Below, one piece after another: positions 1 to 14,500 of a DNA stretch of 64,000 nt. Position 1 is the first letter of the stretch. Every line of letters begins with the position of its first letter. This DNA is from Asterias amurensis (Eukaryota; Echinodermata; Asteroidea; Forcipulatida; Asteriidae): contig NC_092650.1 in assembly GCF_032118995.1 (NCBI RefSeq), positions 682,001 through 746,000 on the forward strand. The letters are read 5' to 3'. The notes beneath the pieces were generated by a model, which worked only from the letters and a program-made list of their open reading frames with translations, made no database searches and was not told the origin of the DNA. The translations under genes and the position numbers were made by a program.

Positions 1-59
1 TATTGATTGTTTATGTTATAACGTACCATTAGCAATAACAACATTCCATGAACATCTTT

Positions 60-144
60 TTGAAATGATTGTTTACTTTATTAATTATACCTTTACCATT
101 TGTACAAGTAGTAAATAAAATAATAAAGTAAACAATCATTTCAA
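60..144. repeat. Short perfect inverted repeat (fold-back fragment)
   Basis: A 23-bp arm at 60-82 is repeated as its exact reverse complement at 122-144, with a 39-bp AT-rich spacer. This is typical of the core of a small fold-back (MITE-like) element. No clear target duplication is visible. Confidence 0.6.
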
Positions 145-328
145 TTTATTTTACAGGAAGAAACAAAGGGAAATGTTATATTGATAACAAAAATTTAACA
201 AAATGTCTATTAACTGATCACACTTTCCTTTGACAGAAAAATCAGTGACACAGACAAATGATACTGATAGAAAATGTATGCCAAATGACATGGAATGATT
301 ACAACAATTAAATTAATTCCATGTTTAC

Positions 329-411
329 CTTCCTGATAATTTGCAATCTCCTGTTTCAATGGTCAGTGCATTTCCAATTGCATCCAAATTTGGATTCTCC
401 AAAAGCTTCAT
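329..411 (-). CDS. Possible first coding exon of a leftward gene running off the window
   Basis: On the minus strand an ATG at 411 in an acceptable context (CCAACATGA) opens 27 codons, MKLLENPNLDAIG and onward, ending in a donor GGAAG|GTAAAC at 329/328 in phase 2. The frame has a stop about 45 codons upstream of the ATG, so 412 to about 1100 could be 5' UTR. The rest of the gene would lie left of base 1. The protein is not recognised. A short chance ORF next to a GT is a real alternative. Confidence 0.3.
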
Positions 412-3400
412 GTTGGGTGTTTGCGAAATATTTGTTTCTGACTGAGTGTAGACTGGTGTGACTTCTAGCCTGCTGCTCTGATGAGTCTGCGACAACGGAA
501 CTTCCTTAACTTTACTTTGGAAAAAGTCCCTCAAAAAGTCAAAATTTCCTCTTCACGCAAATGTTGATTTTCCACTGATAAAACAACAGTGCATGTTTAT
601 AGGCCTGCTACTAAAACTAGGACTTGTGCAGTTCGTGGCTAACGGGTGAAAAATGGTGCACAAATCAACACCCACTGTCGAGTTTCTGATGTCAACAAGC
701 GAAAACTGCTCCATTGAAATAGCACAGGAGAATTGATGGATAATTGATTTCAAAATACCAAACAAAATTTGAAAATCAACCCAAGAAACCGCTCACTAAT
801 TCCACACTTGAGATACTCTTTCACCCTCTTATATCTGCCTAAAACTTGCTATATACTTAATAAGTTGACTGTATCATGTTTCAACAATTAAAGATGACTG
901 GAAATCAACAATTTTGACGAATTGTTTACCGACGAAACCGTTGTCAAATATCTCCTCAGCTGTAAAAATCCAACTATTGTCTGATTGTTGTTTCCTACAG
1001 TGGCACTGGTAACCACTGTGTTTACCGCACGGAAACTACACCACAGTGCATGAATACAACAGAGAAAAAAGTCATTCATTTACGGGACACCAGCGAATCA
1101 ATGACAGCCAGACGAGAGTTTTTACCTGTTTAGCTCGAATATTTACACTTATTCCTTACATTTTGCTCTGTATTCGTCTCGTTATTACGTAACTTTGTTA
1201 TGTATAAATTATTTTCACGATGTTTCCACAACAAACAATTTAGACAAAGGGAATACTATTTCTTAAATCCAAATCCCGTTTGCTACGAGGATACAAAATA
1301 AGCTGCATCGGTAAAAAAAAAAATAGTTAGCAGGGCTCGATCTTTCCAATTTGCGTATTTCTCTGAAGAAAAGGACAATCAAACATTGTTATACATTTCA
1401 CGTTGAACTAAGTTAAATCTTCCATTTTAATAAAGCATTAACACAGTTATTTGAAGAAAAAACGCGTCAGTAGTTTACATCCTCTAGAAAAGTGCTTAGA
1501 AAAATAAACCTTTGTTTTGTTTGCACGTTTTTGGTCAATGGCAGGAACGGTAACGATTTTTTTTAGTGATGTAAACCGAGCTTTTTTAAAGTTCACGATT
1601 TTTATGTGCGCAATGATGCTGGCTGGTCGTTGGAGTGGAATTGGTTGGAGTGTATGAGGTAATTTCCCAATTTTTGATGTTCTCGACGGGAATCTCCCCT
1701 GACGAGCAACAAAATTGTGAAATTATTATAACGGGTGCGGGGGTTGGGTTTTACCAGTCCATATTTTAAAAATCTGCATTGTGTAAGTTAAGTCGTCATT
1801 TGCAAGGTGTAGAGTGTGTTTTCATGGGGTATTGTTGTGCAGGGCGTCGGTGTGTGTGTGTTTTTTTTTAATGAAGTTTGTTACGAAAACCGGCCGTGCG
1901 CACCCGCCCGCTCCCGAAACTTTGCTGAAGTCGTGACCTTGAATGATTGATGTGACCTCGGGTTATCAACAGCATTTTCCTTTGGCAAGTTTTACTAGTA
2001 AAGAAACTACCCTATTGTTTACCATATTGTTTACCCCATGTACTCATGTCTGCTGGTTAATTTTTTTTTTTTTTGCATAAGGTTTGTCGCAAATTACCGC
2101 CTGACCAGCTAAATGATTTTGCCGAAAAGAGATTATGGGTTAATTTTTGTAAACCATGGTAAAAGAAAAGGGGTTTTCAAAGCCCCTTTTTCCATCCCAT
2201 GATGCCTTTCGTTTGGCAATTCAGCAAAATCAGTCAGGCGGTAGTTGCGATAAACCTTCTGGAAATGTTTTCAAAGAATAAATGATTTTGTAATCCTCAG
2301 CAAGTCAACCGGACAAGTTTATTTGTCTAAACTAGTTTTTCAGCCCTAGCTAAGTCAATGTTAATATTAAGTTGACTATTTTCATGGGTTTTGTTTTTGT
2401 TTTATTCTTATTTTCTTTCTATTTTTTTTTCTGTATTTTGTTTTCCTGTAACATTTAACTAGTTTATCGATGCGTTTGCTTGTTGTATGTAAAATGTCCA
2501 TTTCTTAAAAAAAAGTAAAAAATAAATACTTTTGACTAAATTGCACTTAATTTGCAGAATACCACTTGACTTGGATCCTTACTAATTACTTTAGCTTAGG
2601 CACGTCCCCACTTGTGTGGCTGACAATGGAGGAATAAGGGCTGAACCTCGGGATATAAAAATCCACTAGCCACACTAGTGAGGTGGGGCTTGGTAGCCCT
2701 GGTTAGATGTCTGTCGGTGCCAAAGCTCAGAGGAGTCCAACTTGGGCTAGGGGCTTGGCAGGTCTATCATGCAGTTTTATGCAGGTACATCGAGCTTGAC
2801 ATTCGACACGATACCCGGACTACGCTTATTCTGGCTTCCAGAGTTGTGCTTCCTTATTCTGAAAAAAGTTTTATAGGTGGAGCTTGAATTTCATGTTGGT
2901 GTGAACATGAGGTAGAAATAGCAAATCTATTATGAAGTTTTCATTTCAGTAGTCTGCCAGACTGTTTAGCATAGGTGACATGGGTGAGCGGTAGAGTTCC
3001 TGTTGACAATCAAACTAAAGTCTCCTACGGTGTGCATTTATGACAAGGTCAGAGAGAGCACTGATAACAACGAACTATCTTTGTGTGGTTTGAAAACTAC
3101 GGTTTGTCCTACCATGGAGGAAGGAAATTATACAAAAGAAAACCAAACGAATGTTCCACTAGCTCCAGAGGGTTGAATTCCAAAAGTTTTTATTACAATC
3201 AAACTGGCATTACAGTGTGTGGGACTTTGAGCAAACTGTTTGTTACTGTGGGACTTTGAGCAAACTGTTTTGTTACTGTGTTGGCCATACATGTAGTTGT
3301 TGCTCAAATCGACTGATTTAAATCATTGCACAATGGTCGACCAAGACACAAAGGAATTTGAACTGTAAGTTGAAAGAGTCTTTTGATTTCTAGAATGTTC

Positions 3401-3783
3401 AGTGCTTTTTGGAAATGTAAAATATTTCATTGGATTGTTTATGGATTTAAATAATGTATGGATTTTGTTTAAGTCAGAGCCTACAAAATAAACATGAAAA
3501 CCCAAGAGATTCTACAGTAAAATGGCTGAACAGGAAATACTGTACAACTACAAAGTGTGTAAAAAATGTAAAAAAAGTTGATTGAGGAAGATTTTTTAAT
3601 TTAGTATTAATTTTCTTTCCTTGTTTGTCACTTTCAGATCCAGTGTTGGTGGTTTGCACATCTCTCGGAAACATTTTAGAACTTTTTCGATGGATACATT
3701 CAGGTCTATGTTTTTATTACATCTGTGAAGTTAACAGATGTTGAAGAAAAATAAGAACCAAGCTCCGAGAAGACTGAAGTACG
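412..3783. other. Intergenic / 5' flank: no firm gene
   Basis: This stretch lies between the possible leftward exon and the PH exon of the RBCK1/SHARPIN locus. It is AT-rich with T and A runs and holds a fold-back element at 2079-2258. A good acceptor (TTTGTCACTTTCAG, ending near 3637) precedes the first coding exon, so about 3638-3783 may be the end of a 5' UTR exon. Open frames here are short and show no protein-like composition. Confidence 0.4.
2079..2258. mobile_element. Fold-back MITE
   Basis: The terminal inverted repeats match closely: AAGGTTTGTCGCAAATTACC at the left and its near-reverse-complement, ending GCGATAAACCTT, at the right. The core, around AAAAGGGGTTTTCAAAGCCC, is itself partly palindromic. 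No coding capacity is seen. The superfamily is undetermined. Confidence 0.65.
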
Positions 3784-5533
3784 ATGATGAAATCTAGTAT
3801 CTTAAGAGAAGAAATAATTCTGGTGTCAAAGGGAAAACTCTTACAGTTTGTTGAAAGCCAACACAAATGGGAAGAACTACACTCCGCAGTCAAGTTTCAT
3901 CTCCTGCGACTAGGGGATGATTTCATTCTTCGAATTTCAACCGATTGTCCTGAATCTGTAGTAAGTATAATTTTCTTCTTCAAGGGAAGTCAGGTTGGCG
4001 CAGTGGTGTCTTGCCTCGCCTTCTGCTTCTGAGGAGGGATTCAAATCTTACCGGGGGGGGGGGGGGGGGGGGCACTATGTGGATTGGGTTTTTCAGTCCT
4101 TACTTGAGTTTTTGGGTTTTCCCTGGAACAATTCACTGAGGTTTTCCTCCCACTTCTTAAACTGAAATTTCTTCATTGTCTTCTCACCTTGTAAAGATGC
4201 TGAAAAGGCTTTGTTGACAAGTATTATCATAGTTGTAGATGGCGTGTCATGGCCGACCGTTTAAGTGCACTGAACTCTGGTGTTTCTTATTAGCAGAGTA
4301 TGGGTTCAAGTTCCAATCGCTGCAATTGTGTACTTGAGCAAGATACCAAGTATCATAAAGATTCATGTTGCTTTGTCCTTCGGTTGGGACATTAAGTTGT
4401 TAGTCCTGTGTCTAGGATTGGTGCAGTAAAAGAACCCAGAATACTTATCAGGGCTGACACTCCACAAAGGTAACGAGGGTGATTGCTTCCACGCTCAATG
4501 GTCACTGCCATGGTTCCCTTGAAATGCTCCAGTAGAAATTTATAATTTGCTTATAGGGTGTCCTTTACCACGGAGAAAATGCCTTCGTGCCCTTGTGCTT
4601 TAAAAAATGCAGCAAACAGCAAAATGACCCAATGGAGTTTTTCAAGGATCTTTCTTGATCACAAAAAGAGGGGGTGTCTGATTTTGTTTACAATTTTATA
4701 GTGTATGGATGATACAATAACGATTTTTAAACTGTAAACTTCCTTGTAAGGACGCTAATGTATTGTATTCAGCAATTGAAAAACCTGAAAAAAATGTACA
4801 ATTATAGGAAGAAAAAGTCCAACTGTCGGTGAATGAATCTAGTGAAGACATTGATTCAGTTATAAAGTAAAGGATGTTTTATGTAACAATACTATGGTTA
4901 TTTTCACACCCGATGGGCATAAAGCACTCAGTATTGTCCTGCAAGGCAACCGTAGTTACATTATTAAGTATGAGACATACCTGCTGATCAGAGACATCAG
5001 AGCTACATTAACGTAAGTTCAATGTTCTCATACACTCAGCCCAACATGCCACGATTTTAGAGAAGATTTACTGACCAACCCTGCAGTCTTGTGAATTCCA
5101 GGTCCCAATTTCATGAGCTTCTTAAAAGCGAATCAAGAATTGCTGCTTAGCAAAACTAACCAGGATACCAGTCAATTGTGATATGACATGCGATTTTCTT
5201 GACAAGCAACTTTATTCTGGTTAGCATATTTTTGTTGCGCTTAGCTACTTTGTGTGCTTTGAAGCAGCTCATTGGGCCCTGCTGTGATGTGTAGCACTAC
5301 GATGCTTTAGATAATGAGGTCGTTTTAAAAATGTTTCTTGAATTGTTTCAATCCTACACAGCTTGTTGTGGAGGCCTGCACATCAGACATTGTGGGAGTC
5401 AAACCCATTCTAGAAAAAAGCCTGCAAGTGGATTTGGGAACTGTGAGGTTTTGTCTCCAATTTAAAACCAATCAAGACAGGACACAATTCTCTTTGATTA
5501 TTAAGAATGTACTCGATGAGGTACAGTCCAGAG
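3784..5533 (+). CDS. SHARPIN-like PH-domain exons (5' module of the RBCK1 locus)
   Basis: Two exons (3784-3960, 5362-5533) encode about 116 residues. An in-frame TGA 9 bases before the ATG fixes the start. The pattern follows the SHARPIN N-terminal PH-like domain: hydrophobic strands IILV, KFHLL and FILRIS, then [13 protein letters not shown], then GTVRFCLQF followed by helix [14 protein letters not shown]. Human SHARPIN has GTLSLHF and EAQRWAVLV at the equivalent place. The second exon ends in phase 1 (G). The LTM exon at 10278 begins CT-GGA and stays open back to its acceptor, so the join reads GCT (Ala) in frame. A separate small PH gene is the alternative. Confidence 0.65.
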
Positions 5534-8500
5534 GTGAGTCGGATTGTTTGTTTCTGTTTTATTTGTTTTTTTGTTTGTTTGTTTGTTTGTTTGTTTGTTT
5601 GTTTGTTTGTTTGTTTGTTTGTTTGTTTGTTTGTTTGTTTGTTTGTTTGTTTGTTTGTTTGTTTGTTTGTTTTGTTTGTTTGTTTGTTTGTTTGTTTGTT
5701 TGTTTGTTTGTTTGTTTGTTTGTTTGTTTGTTTGTTTGTTTGTTTGTTTGTTTGTCTGTCTTTGTTTGTTTGGTTTGTTTACATTCATACAGCATAAATT
5801 TAAAGGAACACGTTGCCTTGAATCAGACGAGTTGGTCAAAACAAAAGCGTTTGTAACCGTTTTTTATAAAATGCATATGGTTGGAAAGATGTTTTAAAAG
5901 TAGAATCAAATGATCCACACAAGTTTGCCTCAAAATTGCGTGGTTTTCCTTCTACTGTGCGAACTAACATGGTCGGCCATTTATGGGAGTCAAAATTTTG
6001 ACCCCCATAAATGGCCGATGTGTTAGTCGACGAGGTAAAAGGAAAACCACGCAATTTCGAGGCATGTTTGTGTGGATCATTGTATTCTACTTTTACAACA
6101 TCTTTATATCCATATGCATTTTATAAAAAACGGTTACAAACGCTTTTCAAAGACCAACTCGACCGATCCAAGGCAACGTGTTCCTTTAAAGGTAGGATCA
6201 AAGATTGGTTTTTGTTAATGTAACGTACATGTACATAAGTACATAAAGTGATATCTGGGTCAAATTATCAATAAAGATACATTAATATTAACTTGTGAAA
6301 GTTTTAGATTGAATACAGTGTTTTCATCTGGAATGGAGCCTCTAACTTCATTGTCAAACAATTGGTTTTTATCATGACATCAAAGTGAACTGACCTCCTT
6401 TTCAACTTCCCCCGCAGAAAAATCAGGAGGATTTAACCTACCACAAAATACCAACTACCAAGTCAAAACAGTTTCTCACAAAGCAACCATCTAAAAGTAC
6501 CCCATGTTATCGTGCATTACCGTCAGCAATCTGGGAATTTCCCTTTCCTGTAAAACCCCTCAAACAACTCGTTTGCACAGTTGGTTGGTGATAATCTAAA
6601 ATTAGCAATCATCAGCCAACCAATGATGGTAGGGCCTTTTTAGTTACTGTGGATGGTTTCATTTTAAAGAAGGGTTTACCGTTTTCCGTTTTAGCCGCTA
6701 TGATGTACACATCATCTGCCCAGGATACCTACACATACCCACCCTGTGCATACATCACTAGTGTACGTTTACCATACATACCTGAAACAGTTCTGTGTAC
6801 CAAGTACATTCATGGAATTCATTTACATACAATGTATCTGCTGTGATGATATTTACATGACAACTTGACATTGATTTACCTGCACTGATATAATGGAATT
6901 GCCCAAACACTATGGCACCAGAAAAGTGTCATGAGTGTGCGTGCTCGCCACTGTACAAAATGTGGGTTTATCACATGAACCTTTTACTATCATCGGAAAC
7001 ACGAAGAGTGACACAACTCAACTGAGTACATGCTGGAACATGTAATGTAGTTCACATACTTTGAGATTAGAGTATTATCTGATACAGTTTTAAGCCAGAA
7101 GGTAAGGATATTAAATATTTGCCATTTTGACTTGTCAAATTTATGTATCAAGTAGTCAGGGAAATTAACAATCTACAAATTCATTCATATCATTGTCAAT
7201 CAGAACTACTTTTAAGTGCAAACATCATTTCATGTTGTTGGTGTCAACATTGTTTATTGTAGCCCGTTTGTGTTAAAATTAGTAAGGGTATGCAAGATGT
7301 AAAATGTGCATTTTTCGTAGGTTAGATTTTAGATGGTCTTTGAGCTACAAATGTATATTGTTTTTATAACTAAAAACATAAACTTGACAAAGAAAATCAG
7401 TGTCCATGTACTTTTAATGTAGGTGATTGCAGACCTACAAAGTCTTACACATTGGCGTGAGACTAGCGCCTTAGGGGTCTGTTGGTTCTCTCCCAGAGTC
7501 CCATCCATGGCATTAGGGTTTTCTCTGTGTTCTCATATAAGCTTGGGCGATATCGATTTATTTTATTCACGATATATCGCCGACAATATATCGCGATATT
7601 CGATATAATCGCGATATATATTGAATTTGACATCATCAGTCTTCTAACTCCCATTGAAAGTTGTAGAAGACACAGTCATAGCATAAGAGAGGTGTTCTTA
7701 TGACCTACTCTTCTGGTTTTTCTTCAAACCTATGGGGTGCAAGATGTCTCAGCTAGCAAATACATCGCGATATTTAATCGATATCGCGATATATCGATAT
7801 TACAATTAAAACCAAAACAATCCGATATCGAAATCGTTTCCAAATTAGTATAGCCTTGCTTAAGGCAGTCGAATTATTCACTCCGAAAAAAGACCGCCGC
7901 TGTATAAAAACCCACCCGTATTCACTGTGCGTAAAACCCACCCGTATTCACTGTGCATAACATCGCACGACACGATGCCCCTGTACACTATCCGCATGCG
8001 GAGGCCGTAAGGCCGACAGCCTTGTAGGGTCTGTGTTGAAGCCACTGACCTCATTACTATAATAAGCGAAGAGTTCCCACGGTCAGCTCATTACCATAAT
8101 GCCCGCGAAAGATGAGACATGTCTACATCATCACACACCACCACCACGGACGCTCAGCGAGCATGATAGGCGTGTGTGATTGGACGTTAAAATGAATAAT
8201 TCATTTGACTCACATCCTGTGTTGTCTGATAGGTCTGACGACTGATATACATATTCATGAGCTGCATACTAGCATATCCTAGAGCCCCCCCAATTTCGTC
8301 CACTATTGGAATTTTTTCAAAACAACACATTAAAACGGGAAGATACAGACCCGACAAGGCTGTCGGCCTGACGGCCTCCGCATGCGGTTAGTGGTGTACG
8401 AGTGCGATGACTTGTGTGAACAGTATTCGTGCAATGTGACAGTGTGTATACGGGTGGGTCATTCGGTGTGATCGCACACACCATGCACAGGGTATACGGC

Positions 8501-11500
8501 GGGTGGGTTTACAGCTGCGTCTTTTCGGAGCGAATAATGCGACTGCCTTGAGCAAGGCTAAAATTAGTATCGCGATATTCGATAATATCGTGATATCGCC
8601 CAAGCTTATTCTCATATCATGAGTGCATTTTGGCGGTCGTAACCAATAACTGTTTTGGTTGAGTTTACCATTGGTAAATCAGTTGCCATTGACCGAAACG
8701 GTTTTTGGTAATGACTGCCAGATCGCACCCCATGTCTACATCTCTCCCATCCAGTTCTAAGCAATAGCAACCATTGACTGTTGATTTAAAAAAGCTGCAA
8801 TATTATGTTTATCTGCAGCAGAACAGAAGTACAGTAGGCCTACATAGTTTGCTTTCAAATTTAATAAAGTCAATTGGTTTTAGAAACTGCAGACTGCAAT
8901 TCTCAGAGCCGGTAAAGTTGTAGGCAATGTATCTTAGTTTTGCTGCTTGCAATCTGTTATGTGGTTAGAAAATGAATGCACACAATATTTTATATTTTTT
9001 AAATGTTTTCTTCACTTTCTAATGAGCCATGTCTATCTAAAATGTGTATCAATTCTCCAAATAACTTTTCCATTTCAAAAAGTCACAGTTTTTCCTATTG
9101 TTTTTTTGACTATGGACAATCATGGAATGTCAAGAAAATAATAACACTAAGACATTTGTAAATCGTCTAATGCAAAAAGCCTCTAAGCGCTCAAAGAGAA
9201 CAACAAAATAAACAATACGAGATAGATACAAGATACAAATAAGCAAATTACAAAAAAGCAGCTTTAAACAAATGAGTTTTCAAAGAACTAGCTTGGCGAA
9301 TATGCACAGGAAGACTATTCCAAAGAAACGACTGCTTCCTCTATTATAAAGAGTTATCTTTAGGTCCATAATGCTAGTATAGTAGGTAGTTTGGTATTGT
9401 ACGTCATACTTCCTTTAACAAAATAACTATAAATATGTACAGGTACAGGTGCTTTATGTTGGCAAAACAAATTAATCAGACATTAATTAGGGCATGTTTA
9501 CTTTACTAGTGACTGTTATTAACATATTATTAAAAGGATACACAAATTTACTAAAAATGTTCTTTGCATATAATCATGTGGATTGTTGGCCATACTGTGA
9601 TGTCTTTATCTTGTTTCACTTTCACATTTGGATTTTGAAGTTTTAAATACACGGCGCTACAATCATGAATACATGCATGCATAGTAGCTCTATTGTACAA
9701 GTAGTGTATTTTGGTTAGGGAAGCTTGCAAAATTCTTGCAATGTACACACGGACTAGCGATACAAATTTCAGACTAGTCTAAATTTAAGTTGAGTAGTTC
9801 GTCTGGCAAAAGTAAACAAACAAACATAATGGTATTTGGGAAAGCCCCTGAACAAAACGCCCTTGCCCTTTTCACACCGTATCTCTTATCCTCATGAACA
9901 CGGAAAAGCCCCAGGAGTTATTTTTACCCATTGGTTACCGTGCCGCACTGTCACACTGTCCCCGCCTTCATGTAGACCTCTATTCCACAGGGATCCAGTT
10001 GCACATTTCAAAGAGGGTTTTTACAGTTTTCCCTACTCAAGAACATGGGTTGGTATTCCAAAGTGGTATGGAGCCTTCCACGAGTAGTTAAAGGCATGAC
10101 ATTTTGACCTAAGCAGAGTCTTTCTTGAAGGCTAAATAACAACATTACAAATGAAATAAGTACTTGGGAACGTCTGTCATACACGTTGAAATTCCACGAT
10201 GTACGATGCCGATGTGAGTCAATGTATTCATACAACTAGTTACAATTTGTTTGTATTTTCTTTGTTCATTGTTACAGCTGGACTATTGAGGCAATATTCT
10301 CCTGCAATGGCGATGCCAAATACCAAATCTACCAAAGGAGCAGACATAGGTAAGGAAATAATTGCAACAAAGGTTTCACTAAATAAACTAGTTTATGGAA
10401 CGCTTGGTATTTTATGGAGCCACACCCTTTACATAAGCCAGCCTGTGGAATGATTTACTTGAAGGCAACAGCCTCTGTTTGCCCTGGGCCCAATTTCATA
10501 GAGCTGCTAAGCTCACAAATTTGCTTAGCATGAAATTTCTTCCTTGATAAAAACAGGATTAACCAAATTTCCATTTGTTGCATATTGCTTGTTACTAGTA
10601 TTCAGCTGTTGTTTGCTTATCCTGTAAATCATGTGAAAATTTGGTTGGTACTCCTGTTTTTATCAAGGCAAATATTTATGCTTAGCAAATTTGTGTGCTT
10701 AGCAGCTTTATGAAATTGTGCCCTGGTCTTGTCCCTGGTCTTGGCCATGTTGTCCCTTCCATTGGAAACCTCCATCGGAAGTCCTCTTTGCAAAATGAAG
10801 TGGCCTTTCACTCTCAAAGGTGAAATTTTCACTAGTACAGCACGCAGGAGTTTTATGAAATTCCATGCATGATTGGTCAATGAAACACTCGGCTGAATAG
10901 ACAAAATTCAACGATTAATGTACATGTACATGTAACTCAAAATCAAAGCCGGAAGCCAGCAAACTCTATTTGAAACATCTAGCACTCAGAATTATATGCA
11001 CTTTACGTTTTCTAACTCTCTGAATTCTAGGAAGTAGCAGTTTTTTTTATAATATTTATTTACAGCGCATAAGGGACATGTTTAATCACTATGAGTTATG
11101 TGCTATATAATAATGGTTAACCAATTGTTATTTTTTATTAGATATTTGAAATACTGTTTTGTCATTCTGCAGAAGCGTTAATTGAGAGCATGACGAGGGC
11201 TATTGCAAGTGGAGATTGTGAATCAGCGAGTCATGCAGCAGTATCACTAGCTCAGCATAAAGTCAAGTTGAGCACCCAAGCTGATGAGATTGGAGACGTG
11301 CCTGGTAATCGCAGCAAATTTAAGTAAGTCTTACCCCCATAAGCCTTCATGATATAACAGACACAATGCTACAACACTAGAAGGTTTGGGTTAATTTGTG
11401 TGTATACACCAAAACCAAACAGTGCACTCGTATAGCGTCCGCCATACCTCAAAAAGGCTTATTGAAAACTACAAATTTTTGTGCTTTCAGATGCCTAAAA

Positions 11501-14500
11501 AAATATAGCAAGACTTCAGGCCCAAAGCCTTTTAATATTTGAGTGAGAAATTCTCTCTTTGTCAAAAACTATGTTACTTCAGAGAAAGCCTTTTCCCACA
11601 ATCAACAGCTCTCCATTGCTTGTTACCAAGTAAGTTTTTATGCTAATAATTATTTTGAGTAATTACTAATGTTGTCCAGTGTTTGTAAAGGCACAGTTGT
11701 CATGACCAAGATGTAAACCTACTTTCTGATGACTCAGGGATGATGAATCTTTCAAAACAAAAAGGGCTTTCATACAGGTCGAAATGGTTCAATTATGTAT
11801 TTCGAATTGATCTATTACTTTTCCTCTTGTATTGTTCTTACAGCCTCGATGTAGTTCTAGAAGATCGGCTTTCATCAGGAACTAAGATCAGACTACCAGA
11901 TGTCATTCCCAACATGACCATCGCATACTTAAAGAAATTGGTAAAAACTTTTCCATGAACTTTGCATTACTCTATAGCAAAAAATAATCGGTGTGCATGA
12001 CAGTAGAGACGTCCCTGTGCCAATTTCAGAATAGTTAAGTGGTCGTGCGAATGCGAATGCGATGCAAATGAAGTACAAATTTCGACATCACAAATTTTCA
12101 ACGAACAATTGGAAAGAGTTGAGATGTGCACACCTCCTGCAAAACATTCGCAGCGCTGTGGCGTCAAAATTCACTTTACATATGAACTGGGCTTTACAGG
12201 CATGACAGATTAAGGAATAGCAAGGGTCTGCCCTTAACTTTTACAGTAATGAGCCAGAGGTGCTTGCTTGCTTAAGTCGAGTGGTGTCCTCGAATCACAG
12301 TGGTTCCCCAAGCCTTCCTGTCCCCCATGAAATCTGTTGATTCAAGTCCCGTGTCCTTTTTGAGAATGTCGGTGTAGGTTATTGACGGTCTACTAGGTTT
12401 CCTCCTCCCATGCTTAGAGTTCCACAGAACAATAGTGGACACTGGTTCAACACTAAAACAGCCAGCTGGACCACTTAGAGTGAATTTTCTCTGGTCCTCA
12501 GATGTTTTTAATTGGCATTTGGACGTCGGACAACAGTTAAGGGAGAACAATGGCGCGGAGTAGATTGAGGAAAATAATGAGGGGAATTTCTACTTTCACT
12601 GATCGTGTTTACAGTGATAACTGTTTTGTCTTCCGGCTAAGGTTTTCCAGATGTATGATTTCCCAGTTGAAGTGCAACGCTGGATAATCGGACAGAAGAT
12701 CATCAAAGACACCGAGTCGCTGATAGATCTACGAGTCAATTCCAGCACCCCAGTCTTCATCTACCTCATCTCGGCTGAGAAGGCTGGTATAACCAGACAA
12801 GGGGTTGAGGTCGGCAGACAGGCTTTATTGGAAGAACGGCAACAACGTAAGCTTCTATTTCAAGTTTGATGGGGTATAATTGTGAATGATACTGATGTCA
12901 TGGGGAACAGTTTAAAGGAACTGGACAATCTTTGGTAATTGTCAAAGACCAGTATTCTCACTAAATTTATCCCAACATAAGCATAAAATAACAAATCTCT
13001 GAAAATTTTGTTTCAATTGGTCATCGAAGTTGCAAGAGAATAATGCAAGAAAAAACACCCTAGTTGCACAAATTTGTTTGCTTTCGGATGCCTACAAGGC
13101 TTCTTTCAGGCCTGAAGTCTTTAATATTTGAGTGAGAAATCACATTACTTCCGAGGGAGCTGTTCCTCACAATGTTTTTTACTATCAACAGCTCTCCATG
13201 GCTTGTTACCAAGTAAGTTTGTATGTTAATTATTATTTTGAGTAGTTATCAATAGTGTCCGGTGCCTTTAAAGCATCAAATTCAATCTTGGTGGTTAACT
13301 CTGTCGAATCATATTTCCCCAACATGACTAATTTGTGAATAAGATTTTTGAGGATTTTGTGACTCGCTGAAGTAATTCATTCATTCATTTCATTCAATGG
13401 TTTATTTTAAAAATCTATTCAATTCGCTGCCAGCAGCAGAATTACATGAACAGTTACATAGTTAAAAGTTTGGAGTAAAACATGACATTACTATTTAAAA
13501 TGGCCTAAATCTTACACAGAAAAACGGAGAGGGAGAAGTACTGTTCACTCTAATAGGGAGGAGAACAGATACTTAAAATTAATTAGTTAAACATCCATTG
13601 CTTCTTCATTTCAACCTTGATTAAAACAAACCCACCACTGTTACATCCAATCCATCAACCCTTATAATTTGATTGTCTTTCCACCTCAACAGAAGCGCTC
13701 TTTCATCAAGTTGGCAATGCCAGTATGTTTGCGCCACCACCATCCGTCATCAGGACAAATCTTCTCGGCAGAGTACCCAAGAATGACCTGCCGAATGTTG
13801 TCCCATCTCCGGCTCCTACAGCTGCTCCACCTCCAAGGAAACGCACTGCAGCGGAAGTAAGTGTGTCATTCTCTCCAAGGGACTTACTTTCTTCTTGCCC
13901 TCCTTACGTTCCAGCAGACTTAAAGTTCTGTACAATTAAAAAGAAGATGCTGTGCAACAAACAGTTAGAATTTTTGCCAACACCAAGTGTCATGAGTGGG
14001 CTTGTCTAGTTCATTCGCAGGAAGTACGAACCGAGCGTTACACAACACACGGGGCCTATGGTTTCATGTCCGATCCAGAGGATGAAGCAATAATGATCAA
14101 GTGTCTTGCTTAAGGACGGGACTCGAATCCACACTCTGCTGTGCTGAGCAGAAACACCAGAGATAGAGTTTGATGTTCTTAACCGTGTTGCCGTAACACG
14201 CTACAATAAGGTTTATCACGATTCAGAACTGCAATGCGTTGTGGGTAGGCATGTGGGGCAGTTTGCTATGCGGTGTATGTTGTCATGTACGACTCGCGCA
14301 CGCATCGCCTATATCTTCGTGTGGGTTCAACAGCTCTCTCTTGATATTTTGCTATTCGCAATACACCTTATGAAGAACATTTCTGTTTGGTATACTTTTG
14401 ATTTTACATTTGTTTTGTGTTTCTTTCTTTTACTTTGACAAAATATGAAAAAGTGAGCTCTCTACTCCAAATAGAAATCATAACTTGATATGTTTGATCA

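Noticed and set aside
5338-5897. Long overlapping ORFs rich in CLFV or TNKQ on both strands
   Set aside because: They are translations of the (TTTG)n microsatellite; only 5362-5533 is coding, as the second PH exon.
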